From Halogranum rubrum (GTDB lineage Archaea; Halobacteriota; Halobacteria; Halobacteriales; Haloferacaceae), in NCBI RefSeq assembly GCF_900114455.1, contig NZ_FOTC01000002.1, positions 1-64,000 of the forward strand: a stretch of DNA of 64,000 nt, read 5' to 3'. A model generated the notes under the pieces. The model saw only the letters and a program-made list of their open reading frames with translations, had not been told where the DNA came from and did no database searches. A program made the position numbers and the translations under genes. Below are positions 7,763 through 16,310 of this stretch, in pieces (the stretch's first letter is position 1; each line of letters begins with the position of its first letter).

Positions 7763-7984
7763 TCAGTCCTCTTCGTACGTTATCGTCAACGTTCCCGAAG
7801 CAGAATGCGCCGCCGCATCTCGGAGGGCTCGGAACTCGTCGAGCACTCGGTTCGCGTCGTCTGTTCCATCTCGGACCTGTTGTGACTCTTCTCGTATGGT
7901 GTCGTACACCCGGTCTAAGAGCCGTCTCACGGCGTCCGAATCCGTCTGCGAGTCGATTTCGAAGGTCGCTACGTGTCGTCGCAT
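7763..7984 (-). CDS. Small acidic conserved-type protein, unknown function
   Basis: From the ATG at 7984 the product is 73 residues (MRRHVATFEIDS... ending TITYEED). The middle is a charged amphipathic helix region (SDAVRRLLDRVYDTIREES) followed by a second helix (DEFRALRDAAAHS). No catalytic motif or metal-binding cysteine is visible. An upstream in-frame ATG at 8020 would add 12 residues with a poor match to haloarchaeal composition. It is oriented with the transporter downstream and cspA copy 2 upstream. Probably a haloarchaeal hypothetical protein. Confidence 0.55.
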   Translation of the reverse strand: MRRHVATFEIDSQTDSDAVRRLLDRVYDTIREESQQVRDGTDDANRVLDEFRALRDAAAHSASGTLTITYEED

Positions 7985-8117
7985 ACGGTTGATTCGGTCT
8001 CCACCGGGATAACACAGCACACGTCAGAGACGGCTCTCTGTTCGTCTACTTCGTCTGGGCTGTCGAGCACTGATGCGTCTCAACGACTATCTGACCGAAG
8101 AAAACGCAAGTACGCTA

Positions 8118-8135
8118 CGTCGCCGTGTGGCGACG
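8118..8135 (-). terminator. cspA: Hairpin terminator after cspA copy 2
   Basis: It has the same 7-bp CGTCGCC/GGCGACG stem and 4-nt loop as at 5335-5352, 11 nt beyond the stop codon. It is followed on the transcribed strand by a GCGTTTTCTTCG T-rich stretch. Conservation in both duplicates supports function. Confidence 0.65.
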
Positions 8136-8146
8136 AAATAACGCTA

Positions 8147-8341
8147 TTAGTTGCGAACGACGTTCGTCGCGCGCGGGCCCTTGGGAGCCTGTTCGATGTC
8201 GAACTCGATCTCGGTTCCCTCGGTGAGGTCCTCGCCGCCAACGTCTTCCATGTGGAAGAACACGTCGTCGTCTGCGTCGTCCGTCGAGATGAAACCGTAG
8301 CCGCCTGTGTCGTTGAAGAAATCAACTTTACCGTTTGCCAT
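8147..8341 (-). CDS. cspA: Cold-shock domain protein CspA, copy 2
   Basis: A 64-residue cold-shock domain protein, 62 of 64 residues identical to copy 1, with GGYGFIS and DVFFHMEDV RNA-binding motifs. It is a predicted cytoplasmic RNA chaperone. The start at ATG 8341 parallels copy 1. The duplicated unit runs from the terminator hairpin to the distal upstream block (about 408 nt here against 410 nt in copy 1), so whole expression units were copied, not just the coding region. Both genes are intact and probably both expressed. Confidence 0.95.
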   Translation of the reverse strand: MANGKVDFFNDTGGYGFISTDDADDDVFFHMEDVGGEDLTEGTEIEFDIEQAPKGPRATNVVRN

Positions 8342-8525
8342 TACAGATAGATACAGACTGACCACACGGTTAAGGGTTCTGAATCTGTCCGGAAATGCCC
8401 CGGATTAGTTGACAAAAGCCTTTGTAGATGGGTACTCGGTGGTCATTTGTCTATCACGTCGGTTCTGGACGGAGACCGTGCTCGGTTCGGAACAACGACC
8501 CCGTACTTCCGTGGTATCGGCAGTT
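8342..8525 (-). promoter_or_regulatory. Conserved upstream region of cspA copy 2 and its non-coding flank
   Basis: The blocks match copy 1 at identical offsets from the ATG: CACGGTTAAGGGTTCTG at 8365-8381, TTAGTTGACAAA at 8405-8416, ATTTGTCTAT at 8445-8454, and the 34-nt block at 8492-8525. The remaining gap up to the aldolase start (8526-8725) shows only a TTTATG at 8685-8690 that may be the aldolase TATA box; no other structure was seen there. Confidence 0.6.
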
Positions 8526-8725
8526 CTGACCGCAAGTCGGTCACGACGCGGCCGGTCGGTTTACTCGAATCGACACTCTCGACGCCGTCGGCTACACGGA
8601 CTGACAGATGCCTCGCCGGACAAACCGCCGAAACTCGCCGAACAGTTCCACGTCACTACACGAGACGCGAACCCGTACTGTGACTTTATGCTCCCCACAC
8701 TCGACACAGTAGTCGGTGGAGTAGT

Positions 8726-9718
8726 GTGACATTTTACGGCGGTAACGAACTGGCGGCAGTGTACGAAGACGCCCTCGGCGACGGGTTCGGCCTGATTGCG
8801 AGTAACATCGCCGAACCCAACACGATGATGGGTTTGATGGAGGGGGCGGCGCGCGTCGACTCCGACCTCCTCTTGCAACTCAGCAACGGTGCGTGTACGT
8901 TCGCTGGCAACGGCGACCCGATAGCGGGGCTGAAAGCGATGGGGACGTACATCGACCTCATCGCCGCACAGTACGACGTCGGCGTCTTTCTCAACATGGA
9001 CCATCAGACGGACCTCGACCGCATCCAACAACAAGTCGAGTTAGATATTCCCTCCTCGATTATGATCGACGCCTCGCACGAACCGTTCGAGGAGAACGTC
9101 GAACGGAGTCGCCGCGTCGTCGAGATGGTCGAAGAGCGTGGCGCGGATATCCTCGTCGAGGCCGAACTGGGCAAGATCAAAGGTGTCGAAGACGAAATCG
9201 TCGCCGACGAAGCGTTCTACACGGACCCCGAGCAGGCCGTCGAGTTCGTCGACCGGACGGGGTGTGACCTCTTGGCCATCTCCGTCGGAACGCAACACGG
9301 CGTCGCGAAAGGGAAGAATCTGGAACTTCGTCCCGACTTGGCCGCGGACATCCGAACGGCGCTCCACGACCACGGACTCGACGTTCCGCTCGTCCTCCAC
9401 GGGTCGTCGGGCGTCCAACCCGACCAACTCCAGTCGATGTTGCGACGGGGCGTCTGCAAGGTGAACAAAGACACACACTACCAGTACGAGTACACCCGAA
9501 CCGCCTTCGACTTCTACCGCGAACGCACCGACGACATCGTCCCACCGGACAGCGTCGACGACGACCGTGAGACGTTCTTCAACGACGTCGAGTGGGCACC
9601 GAACAAAGACACCTTCGACCCACGCGTCACCGGGCAACGGATTCGCGACCGAATCGCCGACGTCTACGCGGACCTCGCAGAGAGCGCCGGGAGCGCCGGC
9701 CGCAGTCGATACATCTAG
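8726..9718 (+). CDS. fba: Class II fructose-bisphosphate aldolase
   Basis: A 330-residue cytoplasmic zinc-dependent aldolase that interconverts fructose-1,6-bisphosphate with dihydroxyacetone phosphate and glyceraldehyde-3-phosphate. Class II hallmarks are visible: NMDHQTD (zinc-ligand His) at about 92-98, [14 protein letters not shown], a second metal/catalytic segment [24 protein letters not shown], and LHGSSGV near residue 233. The start is GTG 8726. The C-terminal 60 residues are longer than in short bacterial forms but fit haloarchaeal enzymes as I recall them. It is monocistronic here. Related aldolases acting on tagatose- or other sugar-bisphosphates cannot be excluded. Confidence 0.88.
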   Translation: MTFYGGNELAAVYEDALGDGFGLIASNIAEPNTMMGLMEGAARVDSDLLLQLSNGACTFAGNGDPIAGLKAMGTYIDLIAAQYDVGVFLNMDHQTDLDRIQQQVELDIPSSIMIDASHEPFEENVERSRRVVEMVEERGADILVEAELGKIKGVEDEIVADEAFYTDPEQAVEFVDRTGCDLLAISVGTQHGVAKGKNLELRPDLAADIRTALHDHGLDVPLVLHGSSGVQPDQLQSMLRRGVCKVNKDTHYQYEYTRTAFDFYRERTDDIVPPDSVDDDRETFFNDVEWAPNKDTFDPRVTGQRIRDRIADVYADLAESAGSAGRSRYI

Positions 9719-9993
9719 TCGGTCTGCGTCCGGACGACGGACTCGTGTTCGCTCGTGTCTCCGTGGCTCGACACCGACCGATGGCCGACTTCGCTCCGAT
9801 GGTTGGGATCACAGCGGATGCACCAACGACGTTTTGACCGCTGTTCCCGTCGACTCGCTCCCACCTGACTCGACAGAGCGGAGTTCGAGGCGGTGGTGAG
9901 TTTCGTCTTCTACAAGCGATGGGCCAGTTCGATTTGGAATCTTGTTTGAAGGGCGTTCACAACTCCGCTTCCAAAGCCACAACCGCATTAGAG

Positions 9994-11355
9994 ATGCCGT
10001 CCGTAGTCTACGACGGGTCAACACTCATGGACCGCTGGGAATACGCGCTCCTGACTGGAATCGCACTGACCGTCGTCGGGGTTGGCGTCCTGACGACGAA
10101 CCAACCGCTCGGGAGGTTCTTCGTCGAGAGTGTGACGACGGCGGCGACGACGACGGTGACGATGGCGTGGATTACGTGGTGGGCGCTCGTCGTCGGATTC
10201 GCCATCGCGGGCGGCGTGGAAGCGTGGGTCAACTCCGACGACATCGCCGACCTGATGGAGGGCAATGGCGCGAAAGCAATCGGCGCGGGGACGTTCTTCG
10301 GATTCGTCTCCTCGTCGTGTTCCTACAGTGCCATCGCGACGTCGAAGAACCTGTTCAAGAAGGGTGCGTCCGCCGCCGCCGCACTCGGTGCGTTCATGTT
10401 CGCGTCGACGAACCTCGTCATCGAAATCGGCGCGGTCATCTGGATTCTTCTCGGGTGGCAGTTCTTGCTCGCCGACTTCGTCGGCGGTCTGCTCCTCATC
10501 GGCCTCATGGCAGTCGCGTTCGTCTTCGTCGTTCCCGACGAGATTGTCGAAGAGGCGCGACAGAACGCGCTCGAAGACGGCGAACCGACCGCCCGAGACC
10601 CCGTCTGTGGGATGGAGGTCAACCCCGAGGAGACCGACTACAGCGTCAACCACGACGGGACGACCTACTACTTCTGTTCGGAGTCCTGTAAGGAGAGCTT
10701 CGACCCCGAAGAGGCGAACACGACCGTCCGAGAGCAGGCGACGTCGCTCTCCGGGTGGAAAGCGCTCGCAGACAAACAGTGGAAAGAGTGGGGGATGCTG
10801 TGGGACGAAATCGCTATCGGCTTCGTCTTCGCCGGACTCATCGCAGGGTTCATCCCCCAGAGCGTGTGGACGAGTCTCTTCTCGAACGGCAGTTCGGGTG
10901 CACCCGTGTTCGTCGTCTGGACGGCTATCCTCGGGGCACTCGTCGGCATCGCGACTTTCGTCTGCTCGGTCGGTAACGTGCCGTTCGGCACCGTTCTCTG
11001 GACGAAGGGCCTCCCGTTCGGGTCGGTCCTCTCCTACATCTACGCCGACCTCATCGTCCCGCCGATTATGGACGCCTATCGCGAGTACTACGGAACGACG
11101 TTCGCAGCACTGCTCTCGGTGATGATCTTCGTCGCGAGCGTCGTCGTCGGCGTCGCTGTTCACTTCCTGTTCTACGGACTCGGGTTGATTCCGGACCCGT
11201 CGACGGCACAGGTGGCCGAACTCCAAATCGAGATGAACTACAAACTCGTGTTGAACGTGTTGGCGACGGCGTTCTTCCTCGTCCTCTTCTGGCTTCACCG
11301 GACCGAGTCAATCGGGTCCGCTGGCGGAGACGAGATGGCGCACTCGGCCGACTGA
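9994..11355 (+). CDS. Permease with central YHS metal-binding domain
   Basis: From the ATG at 9994 the product has 453 residues. It has an N-terminal membrane block (about 15-180), a YHS domain (about 200-245, DPVCGMEVNPEE, then YYFCSESCKESF with four Cys), and a second membrane block (about 280-440). The membrane part contains SSSCSYSAIATSKNLFKKG and FVCSVGNVPFGTVLW, matching the two halves of DUF318/YraQ-ArsP-like permeases. YHS domains in this position usually bind copper or other soft metals, so metal or metalloid efflux is a reasonable guess. ATG 10027 or a start further upstream is also possible; no clear TATA box settles it. Confidence 0.8.
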   Translation: MPSVVYDGSTLMDRWEYALLTGIALTVVGVGVLTTNQPLGRFFVESVTTAATTTVTMAWITWWALVVGFAIAGGVEAWVNSDDIADLMEGNGAKAIGAGTFFGFVSSSCSYSAIATSKNLFKKGASAAAALGAFMFASTNLVIEIGAVIWILLGWQFLLADFVGGLLLIGLMAVAFVFVVPDEIVEEARQNALEDGEPTARDPVCGMEVNPEETDYSVNHDGTTYYFCSESCKESFDPEEANTTVREQATSLSGWKALADKQWKEWGMLWDEIAIGFVFAGLIAGFIPQSVWTSLFSNGSSGAPVFVVWTAILGALVGIATFVCSVGNVPFGTVLWTKGLPFGSVLSYIYADLIVPPIMDAYREYYGTTFAALLSVMIFVASVVVGVAVHFLFYGLGLIPDPSTAQVAELQIEMNYKLVLNVLATAFFLVLFWLHRTESIGSAGGDEMAHSAD

Positions 11356-11530
11356 GCATCGTTCGCCGGCGCTCGTCGAGGTGGTCTCCCGCCGTTCGCT
11401 GGGGTCCACCCTCGTTGCTTCGCGCAGTCTACCCACTGTGGTTCGAGCAACTCGATAGCTGTCGACAGAACGGAGGTGTGGGACGTCCTCACAACGGTAC
11501 TCGCGACAGTGGGTGGTTCGTTCTCTGTCT

Positions 11531-11890
11531 TCAGCGCTCGTCACGCTGGAGACGGGTCTCACGTCGGTCGAACTCCTCCTCGTTGATGTCGCCACGGGCG
11601 AACGCCGCGCGGAGTTCGTCCATCGCGGGGTCCGTACTGGCCCCGCCACCCGTCAGCGTCTGGTACGCGAGGTAGCCGACGCCGACGACGAGGGCGACCA
11701 ACAGCAGTTGGCTGACGAGGCCGACGGCGAACAGCCATCCCGGTGCGTTCGTGCCGTACATCCAGCCCATCATCGGGCCGCGGTACCCCATCATCCCACC
11801 ACCCATGAACAGTGTGGGGAGAACGACGAGTACGCCGAGTGCGACCAACGCGAGGACGACGAGGCGATTCGTAGTTGTCGTGGTTGCCAT
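11531..11890 (-). CDS. SHOCT-domain membrane protein
   Basis: A 119-residue protein with two hydrophobic segments (about 8-30 and 50-75) separated by a Met/Gly-rich loop (GGGMMGYRGPMMGWMYG). The C-terminal SHOCT domain (about 88-117) reads DPAMDELRAAFARGDINEEEFDRRE. SHOCT is a short oligomerisation-like tail common in archaeal membrane proteins. The Met-rich loop could bind a soft metal such as copper, and the gene is convergent with the YHS permease, but a functional link is inference only. Confidence 0.8.
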   Translation of the reverse strand: MATTTTTNRLVVLALVALGVLVVLPTLFMGGGMMGYRGPMMGWMYGTNAPGWLFAVGLVSQLLLVALVVGVGYLAYQTLTGGGASTDPAMDELRAAFARGDINEEEFDRRETRLQRDER

Positions 11891-12064
11891 GGTTACTCAC
11901 CTTCCGGAAGCGTCGAACCGAGACGCCTCCTCAGGTAGAGATACGCTCGGCTCGGTTAACCCCATTTTCCTTCCGAATACGAGCGTCTCAGCGGCTGGAA
12001 CCTCCGAAGACGAAGCTCTCCGCTGCCGCCACCGTAGAACCGAAAGCACACCGTACTCTCACGT

Positions 12065-12688
12065 TTACTCCGCGTGTCGCTTGAAGAAGAACTGCCGGAG
12101 ACGCTCCTCGTGGTCGCGTTCGGCGAGATGCGCCTCTACGTACCGAATCTGGGCGTCGAGTTCGGGCACGAGTCGATGTCGAATCGTGTTCACGCGGAGG
12201 TTCGTCAGCCAAATCTCGTCGACGAGTTGTTTCAATGCGCCTTCCATCTCTGCCAACGGGACGACTCGTTCGAGCAGTCGTTCGTGTGTCTCGGCTACCT
12301 CGTCGATGGCCGCACTCGTGCCCAAGACGCCGTAGCCCCGATAGTCAAGCGGTGTCTCGATAGCTCGACTCAGAATCATCGGGACTTCGACGCCGTGAAT
12401 GCGAAGTTCGGCGAAGCACACCTCCGGCGTCGTCGTCCGTGTCCACGCAGCGGTCCGAAGCGCGATTCCGCCTTCACGTTCCAGTGCACGCGTGCGAGTG
12501 GTGACGGCGTTCGCAAACGATTCCGACACGTCCGCGTAGTGTGTCTCGTATCGGCCCAAAAGGTCTAGCAAGTCGAAGATGAGTGCATCCCGCTTCAGTT
12601 CGAGGACGTGCTGTCCCTTCTGGGCCACGCGGAGTTCCGCTTCGAGACGGAGCCGTTCGTGTTGGGTCGGTATCGGGTACGTCGTCAT
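12065..12688 (-). CDS. ATP-synthase subunit D (AtpD)-like protein outside an ATPase operon
   Basis: From ATG 12688 the product has 207 residues, the usual size of archaeal A-type ATP synthase subunit D, the central-stalk coiled coil. The N-terminal TQHERLRLEAELRVAQKGQHVLELKRDALI matches the family's first long helix. The C-terminal LTNLRVNTIRHRLVPELDAQIRYVEAHLAERDHEE matches the second, where NALE-type residues normally occur. No other ATP synthase genes are nearby; the neighbours are CorA and a SHOCT protein. It is either a paralog or a protein reusing the coiled-coil stalk. An upstream in-frame start would give 224 residues. Confidence 0.8.
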   Translation of the reverse strand: MTTYPIPTQHERLRLEAELRVAQKGQHVLELKRDALIFDLLDLLGRYETHYADVSESFANAVTTRTRALEREGGIALRTAAWTRTTTPEVCFAELRIHGVEVPMILSRAIETPLDYRGYGVLGTSAAIDEVAETHERLLERVVPLAEMEGALKQLVDEIWLTNLRVNTIRHRLVPELDAQIRYVEAHLAERDHEERLRQFFFKRHAE

Positions 12689-12800
12689 GTCGGTGCGAAG
12701 ACGTGGTGATACGTTGGCCACCGAACACGATAGTCTCAACCCTACGCTCTGGTGGTTTCGACACTCTCTCCGGAGAGAGTGAGTCGGGCAGTAGCGAGGG

Positions 12801-13796
12801 TCATAGCCACCCCTGACGGGAGAAGTACACGCCAGACGTGAACGCGACGAGCGCCATGGCCAGCAAGACTGCGGGATAGCCGTAGACCCACGTGAGTTCG
12901 GGCATGTTGTACGGACTCCCCCTGAAGTTCATCCCGTAGAGTCCGGTGATGACTGTGAGCGGCAGGAGAATCGTCGCGACGGCGGTCAGTCGCTTCATCA
13001 CTTCGTTCGTCGACATCGACAGCGCGTTCAGGTAGATGTCGCGTGCACCGGTCGCTAGTTCACGATACGTCTCGGTCAACTCGACGAGTTGAATCAGGTT
13101 CTCGTAGACGTCTCTAAAGTACTTCTCCGACTCCGGTCGGACGTTGGGAGAGTCCCCACGAGCGAGTGAACTGGCGGCCTCTCGGCCGGGAATCAGCAAC
13201 TTTCGGATGCTGAGCAGTTCGCGTCGGACGTTGTTGATGTCCGCTAAGACCGACGTGTCGAGCGTCGTGATGACTGCGTCCTCGATGCGCTCTATCTGGA
13301 CCTCTATCTGGTCGAGAATCTCGAAGTAGTCGTCGACCAGTCCGTCGATGATTCGGTAGACGACGAAGTCTGCACCCCTGTCGAGTAGGTTCTGTTTGGG
13401 GTGGAGGGCCGTCTCCCACATCTCGTCGATGGAGTCGACTCGCCCCGGCGAGAGGCTCACGACCCAATCCGTCCCGAAGAACAGACCGACGGGGCCCTCT
13501 GTCACCTCCTCGGCGAACGACGTCTCGCCGCTCGCCAACCGCGCGGCCTTCATGAGGATGAACGTGTACTCGTCGAACTCGTGGACGGTGGCCCGGACGT
13601 TCGCCATCGTGTCGTCCGTCGAGAGTCCGTGAATCCCGAACACCGTTTCGAGTTGCCGTACCGCGTCGTCGGTCGCGTGTTCGATGCGGATCCATGCTGT
13701 TCCCGGTCGCTCTCTCGCTTCCTGTATGCTCTCGACGACCTGTGGCCCGTCTGCAGTGTATACGACCGCCCGTATCACCACCGAATCAACCTCCAC
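12801..13796 (-). CDS. corA: CorA-family magnesium/divalent cation channel
   Basis: A 331-residue inner-membrane channel subunit. The large soluble N-terminal domain (about 1-265) ends in the long stalk helix. The C-terminal two-helix pore region carries the CorA signature GLYGMNF (about residue 285), with the second transmembrane helix at about 303-322 and a short cytoplasmic tail FSRQGWL. The GMN loop is the ion selectivity filter in pentameric CorA. It takes up Mg2+, possibly also Co2+ or Ni2+. The first codons (MEVDSVV) precede IRAVVYTA; a start a few codons later is possible. Confidence 0.93.
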   Translation of the reverse strand: MEVDSVVIRAVVYTADGPQVVESIQEARERPGTAWIRIEHATDDAVRQLETVFGIHGLSTDDTMANVRATVHEFDEYTFILMKAARLASGETSFAEEVTEGPVGLFFGTDWVVSLSPGRVDSIDEMWETALHPKQNLLDRGADFVVYRIIDGLVDDYFEILDQIEVQIERIEDAVITTLDTSVLADINNVRRELLSIRKLLIPGREAASSLARGDSPNVRPESEKYFRDVYENLIQLVELTETYRELATGARDIYLNALSMSTNEVMKRLTAVATILLPLTVITGLYGMNFRGSPYNMPELTWVYGYPAVLLAMALVAFTSGVYFSRQGWL

Positions 13797-13844
13797 ATAC
13801 CGGACTAGAGGCCGCCTAACTACTTGTGCAGTGTCACGACGGTC

Positions 13845-14585
13845 TCACTCCGACTTCGGAGCCATCGCGGCCAACCGTCGACGTTCGTCGCGGAGAATGC
13901 GCTCCCACACGCCGAACAGCGCACTGTCCAGACCGTAGGCGTCGTCGATGTCGCGTACCCACACGTCGTCGGCGAAGAGCAGTTCCTGAAACCGTCGGAC
14001 GTCTTCGGAGAGACCCTCGCGTCGACCGGTGTAGTAGTCGACTGTCTCTCTACGCGTCCGTTCAACGAGCGACCGGGGAACGTCGATACCCGACTCGCGG
14101 GCGACGTAGTCGTACCACTCCAGATGGAGCAGTGCGTCGGCGAAGACGAACTGGTCGACGAAGCCGTCGACGTGGGCCAACGCCGACCGGCCGTCGACGT
14201 AGACGTCTCGCGGGCGACTGAAGCGCGGCACCGAGACGTGGTCGAGTCCAGTGGCGTACTCGCGGGCGACGCGCCGGAGGCGGTAGTCCGCAGCCTGCAC
14301 GAACGGTGCGAGTGCGAGTTCGTACCACAGCGGCATCCACTCGCAGAACGGGTCCGAGAAGACGGCGTCGGCGAGGAGGTCTGCGGCGACGGAACGGGCC
14401 AGTTCGGGTCGCAAAGCGGTGTCGCCGTCGCGCATCGCGTTCGTCGCCTCTCGAAAGTCCGCCTCGAACGTCCCCGTCTCGAACCCCATCCCCTCCGAGA
14501 CGGTGAGGACGTACTCGGCACCGACGCGGTACCAGTCGGCGAAATCCGCGGGCGAGTCGAGTCGGAGCAGCGAGATGACTGTCAC
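13845..14585 (-). CDS. Haloarchaeal conserved-type protein, unknown function
   Basis: A 246-residue soluble, largely helical, acidic protein. No catalytic motif, signal peptide or membrane segment was recognised. Visible features are a Trp/Tyr-rich middle (FCEWMPLWYELALAPF) and a charged C-terminal helix (FGVWERILRDERRRLAAM). It lies in a leftward run with the AI-2E permease upstream and corA downstream, with 48-60 nt gaps, so an operon is possible but not shown. Function unassigned. Confidence 0.75.
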   Translation of the reverse strand: MTVISLLRLDSPADFADWYRVGAEYVLTVSEGMGFETGTFEADFREATNAMRDGDTALRPELARSVAADLLADAVFSDPFCEWMPLWYELALAPFVQAADYRLRRVAREYATGLDHVSVPRFSRPRDVYVDGRSALAHVDGFVDQFVFADALLHLEWYDYVARESGIDVPRSLVERTRRETVDYYTGRREGLSEDVRRFQELLFADDVWVRDIDDAYGLDSALFGVWERILRDERRRLAAMAPKSE

Positions 14586-14645
14586 GCGTGGGTGTTCCGA
14601 CCGGAGGGAGGAAGCAGTGTCGCCCGCGTCGGTTCGCCGCTCGCC

Positions 14646-15785
14646 TCAGTCGTCGGTGTTCGTCCCAGTTTTCGGGTCGCTCCCGAGCGTCGTCGCCCTC
14701 GACGGTTGGGGTGTCAGCGGTTCGCCGCGCAGAAGGTTTCCGAAGACGATGTTGGCGAACTGCGCGAGCAAGACAGCCGCGAGTGGCCCCAAAAAGAGAC
14801 CGTACCAGCCGAACAGCGCCGTCCCGAGGACGTACGAGAAGAGGACGAGTCCCCGGTGGAGCGTCTGTCCCGAGATGATCGGTCGCAGGACAGCCTGCGG
14901 GAGGAAATCGAGGACGACGAACGAGACGACGACGAACGCGACGGGGAACCAGAGTACGCCGGTCGCGTCCGACCGGACGGTTTGCAGTCCCAACCACCCC
15001 GCCACGGGGAGATAGACCACTTTCCCGACGACGAGCGGAATGAACGTCGCCAGTCCGGTCAGGACGGCGAGGAGCGTGGGGAAAGGCACCGAAAGCGGGT
15101 CGGGGGCGATGTAGGCGAAGCCGTTGTAGACGACGATGGAGGTGAGCGTGACGAGCAGGACGGTCAGGACGTTACCGAAGTAGACGGTTTCGAGGTCCTG
15201 GTCGACCGCAGAGAGGAAGGCGTAAATCGCGGTGTGTTCGCTCCCGACTTCCGCGCTGAACCACTGTTCGAGGCGGTCGCCGTCTCGAAAGAGGAAGAAC
15301 GCGAACGTCAACGCGAGTGTGAGATGGAGGAGTCCGGTGGCGACGGTTCCGAACGTCGCGAGGACGGTGTCGAGACCGCTCTGTAGTTGCGAGACGTTCC
15401 CCAGTTGGTTGACGAACTGCATGGGTTGTTCGAGCACCGTCCCGAGCGACTGCGAGTTCCCCGGGAGTCGCTTGAGGACTAACTGGACCATGTTCTGGCC
15501 CGCGACCGAACTGAACTCTTGAAAGGCGACGAACCCGGTGTATCCGAGGAGTGCGAGGACGGGGACGACGAGACAGAGTATCGTCAGTGTCGCCGCGAGT
15601 CCGTCCGAGAAGCGACGTTCGAGACGGACGTGCATCGGGCGTGCCCCGTAGTAGATGAACAGTCCGAGAACGAACGTGCCGACGAACGAGTACAGAAAGA
15701 GTCCGAGTGTCGCGAAGAGCGCCAGCGCGATGACCCACCAACCGATACGTCTCCGCTCGATATCGAACGGCAGGTACTCGTCCAT
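14646..15785 (-). CDS. AI-2E-family transporter (PerM/YdiK-like permease)
   Basis: A 379-residue polytopic membrane protein with about eight hydrophobic segments. The first two helices are close to the N-terminus (WWVIALALFATLGLFLYSF), followed by a family-typical soluble loop (about 90-150). Further helices include LTLALTFAFFLFRDGD, and an FLPQAVLRPIISGQTLHRGL-type motif precedes the last helices (LGPLAAVLLAQFANIVF). Members export small molecules, including autoinducer-2 or protons/sodium; the substrate is unknown here. The last 25 residues are polar. Confidence 0.85.
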   Translation of the reverse strand: MDEYLPFDIERRRIGWWVIALALFATLGLFLYSFVGTFVLGLFIYYGARPMHVRLERRFSDGLAATLTILCLVVPVLALLGYTGFVAFQEFSSVAGQNMVQLVLKRLPGNSQSLGTVLEQPMQFVNQLGNVSQLQSGLDTVLATFGTVATGLLHLTLALTFAFFLFRDGDRLEQWFSAEVGSEHTAIYAFLSAVDQDLETVYFGNVLTVLLVTLTSIVVYNGFAYIAPDPLSVPFPTLLAVLTGLATFIPLVVGKVVYLPVAGWLGLQTVRSDATGVLWFPVAFVVVSFVVLDFLPQAVLRPIISGQTLHRGLVLFSYVLGTALFGWYGLFLGPLAAVLLAQFANIVFGNLLRGEPLTPQPSRATTLGSDPKTGTNTDD

Positions 15786-15971
15786 GGCGGGGACGACGCG
15801 CGCGGTTTCCTTTTAGCTACTGCCCGATTCGTCGGACGCTCTCGATGTTGCCCGGGAGTCTCCGAAAGCGTCCGATGTGTTTGGAGTGCCTGGTGTCGTT
15901 GGGGAACCAACCCGTGCCCGGAGTCGCTGAAGGGGCCGAAGCGTCAGACTGCGGGGTGTCCCGCCGTCAGA

Positions 15972-16003
15972 GGGACTGACTTAGGCCAATCCCTCTCAGT
16001 CCC
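15972..16003 (-). terminator. Possible hairpin at the end of the ferritin-like/membrane protein operon
   Basis: GGGACTGA (15972-15979) pairs perfectly with TCAGTCCC (15996-16003). The stem overlaps the stop codon of the 15996-16301 gene. No T-run follows on the minus strand, so termination activity is uncertain; an RNA-stability role is equally possible. Confidence 0.3.
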
Positions 16004-16301
16004 ACGTGACCCACGCGAGGAACGTGAGACCGACGGCCTCGAGGACGTGGAGTGCCAGCATCGCCTGCCACGCGACGGCCGGAACGGCCGTCCTGAACCA
16101 CACCGAGAGCGTCGGGTCCAGTTGGTAGTAGTAGAGCGCGGCGGCGTTTTCGGCCAGCAGGAACGTCGCGAAGACGAACAGTCCGAGGACGTGTTTCGAC
16201 CGCATCGCGGCGTAGTTGCGTCCCCAGAGGATGGCGAGCGACGCCAAGATGAGGACGTTCACCGCGGTGGCCAGTCGAGCCACGTCGACCCAGAGGTTCA
16301 T
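15996..16301 (-). CDS. Four-helix membrane protein, unknown function
   Basis: A 101-residue hydrophobic protein with about three to four transmembrane segments (near 5-24, 36-57, 68-85 and 86-100) and an NYAAMRSKHV cytoplasmic loop. No family was recognised. It starts 10 nt after the stop of the tandem ferritin-like lipoprotein and is almost certainly co-transcribed with it, so it may act with that protein at the membrane. No metal-binding cysteine is visible; single His residues lie at the SKHV and ALHV segments. Confidence 0.7.
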   Translation of the reverse strand: MNLWVDVARLATAVNVLILASLAILWGRNYAAMRSKHVLGLFVFATFLLAENAAALYYYQLDPTLSVWFRTAVPAVAWQAMLALHVLEAVGLTFLAWVTWD

Positions 16302-16310
16302 CTATACTGC

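Noticed and set aside
7045-7992. Long open frames on the plus strand opposite the SLC13 transporter
   Set aside because: Arginine- and histidine-rich translations without motifs; they are antisense to the transporter.
10018-11298. Antisense frame to the YHS permease
   Set aside because: The translation is highly charged and without hydrophobic or motif structure, while the plus strand encodes a clear transporter.
13824-15386. A 520-codon frame on the plus strand
   Set aside because: It is antisense to two leftward genes, one of them the AI-2E permease; no family similarity.
15786-15971. A possible small gene between the AI-2E permease and the membrane protein
   Set aside because: No open frame with plausible start, codon use or hydrophobic pattern; only the hairpin at its edge is notable.
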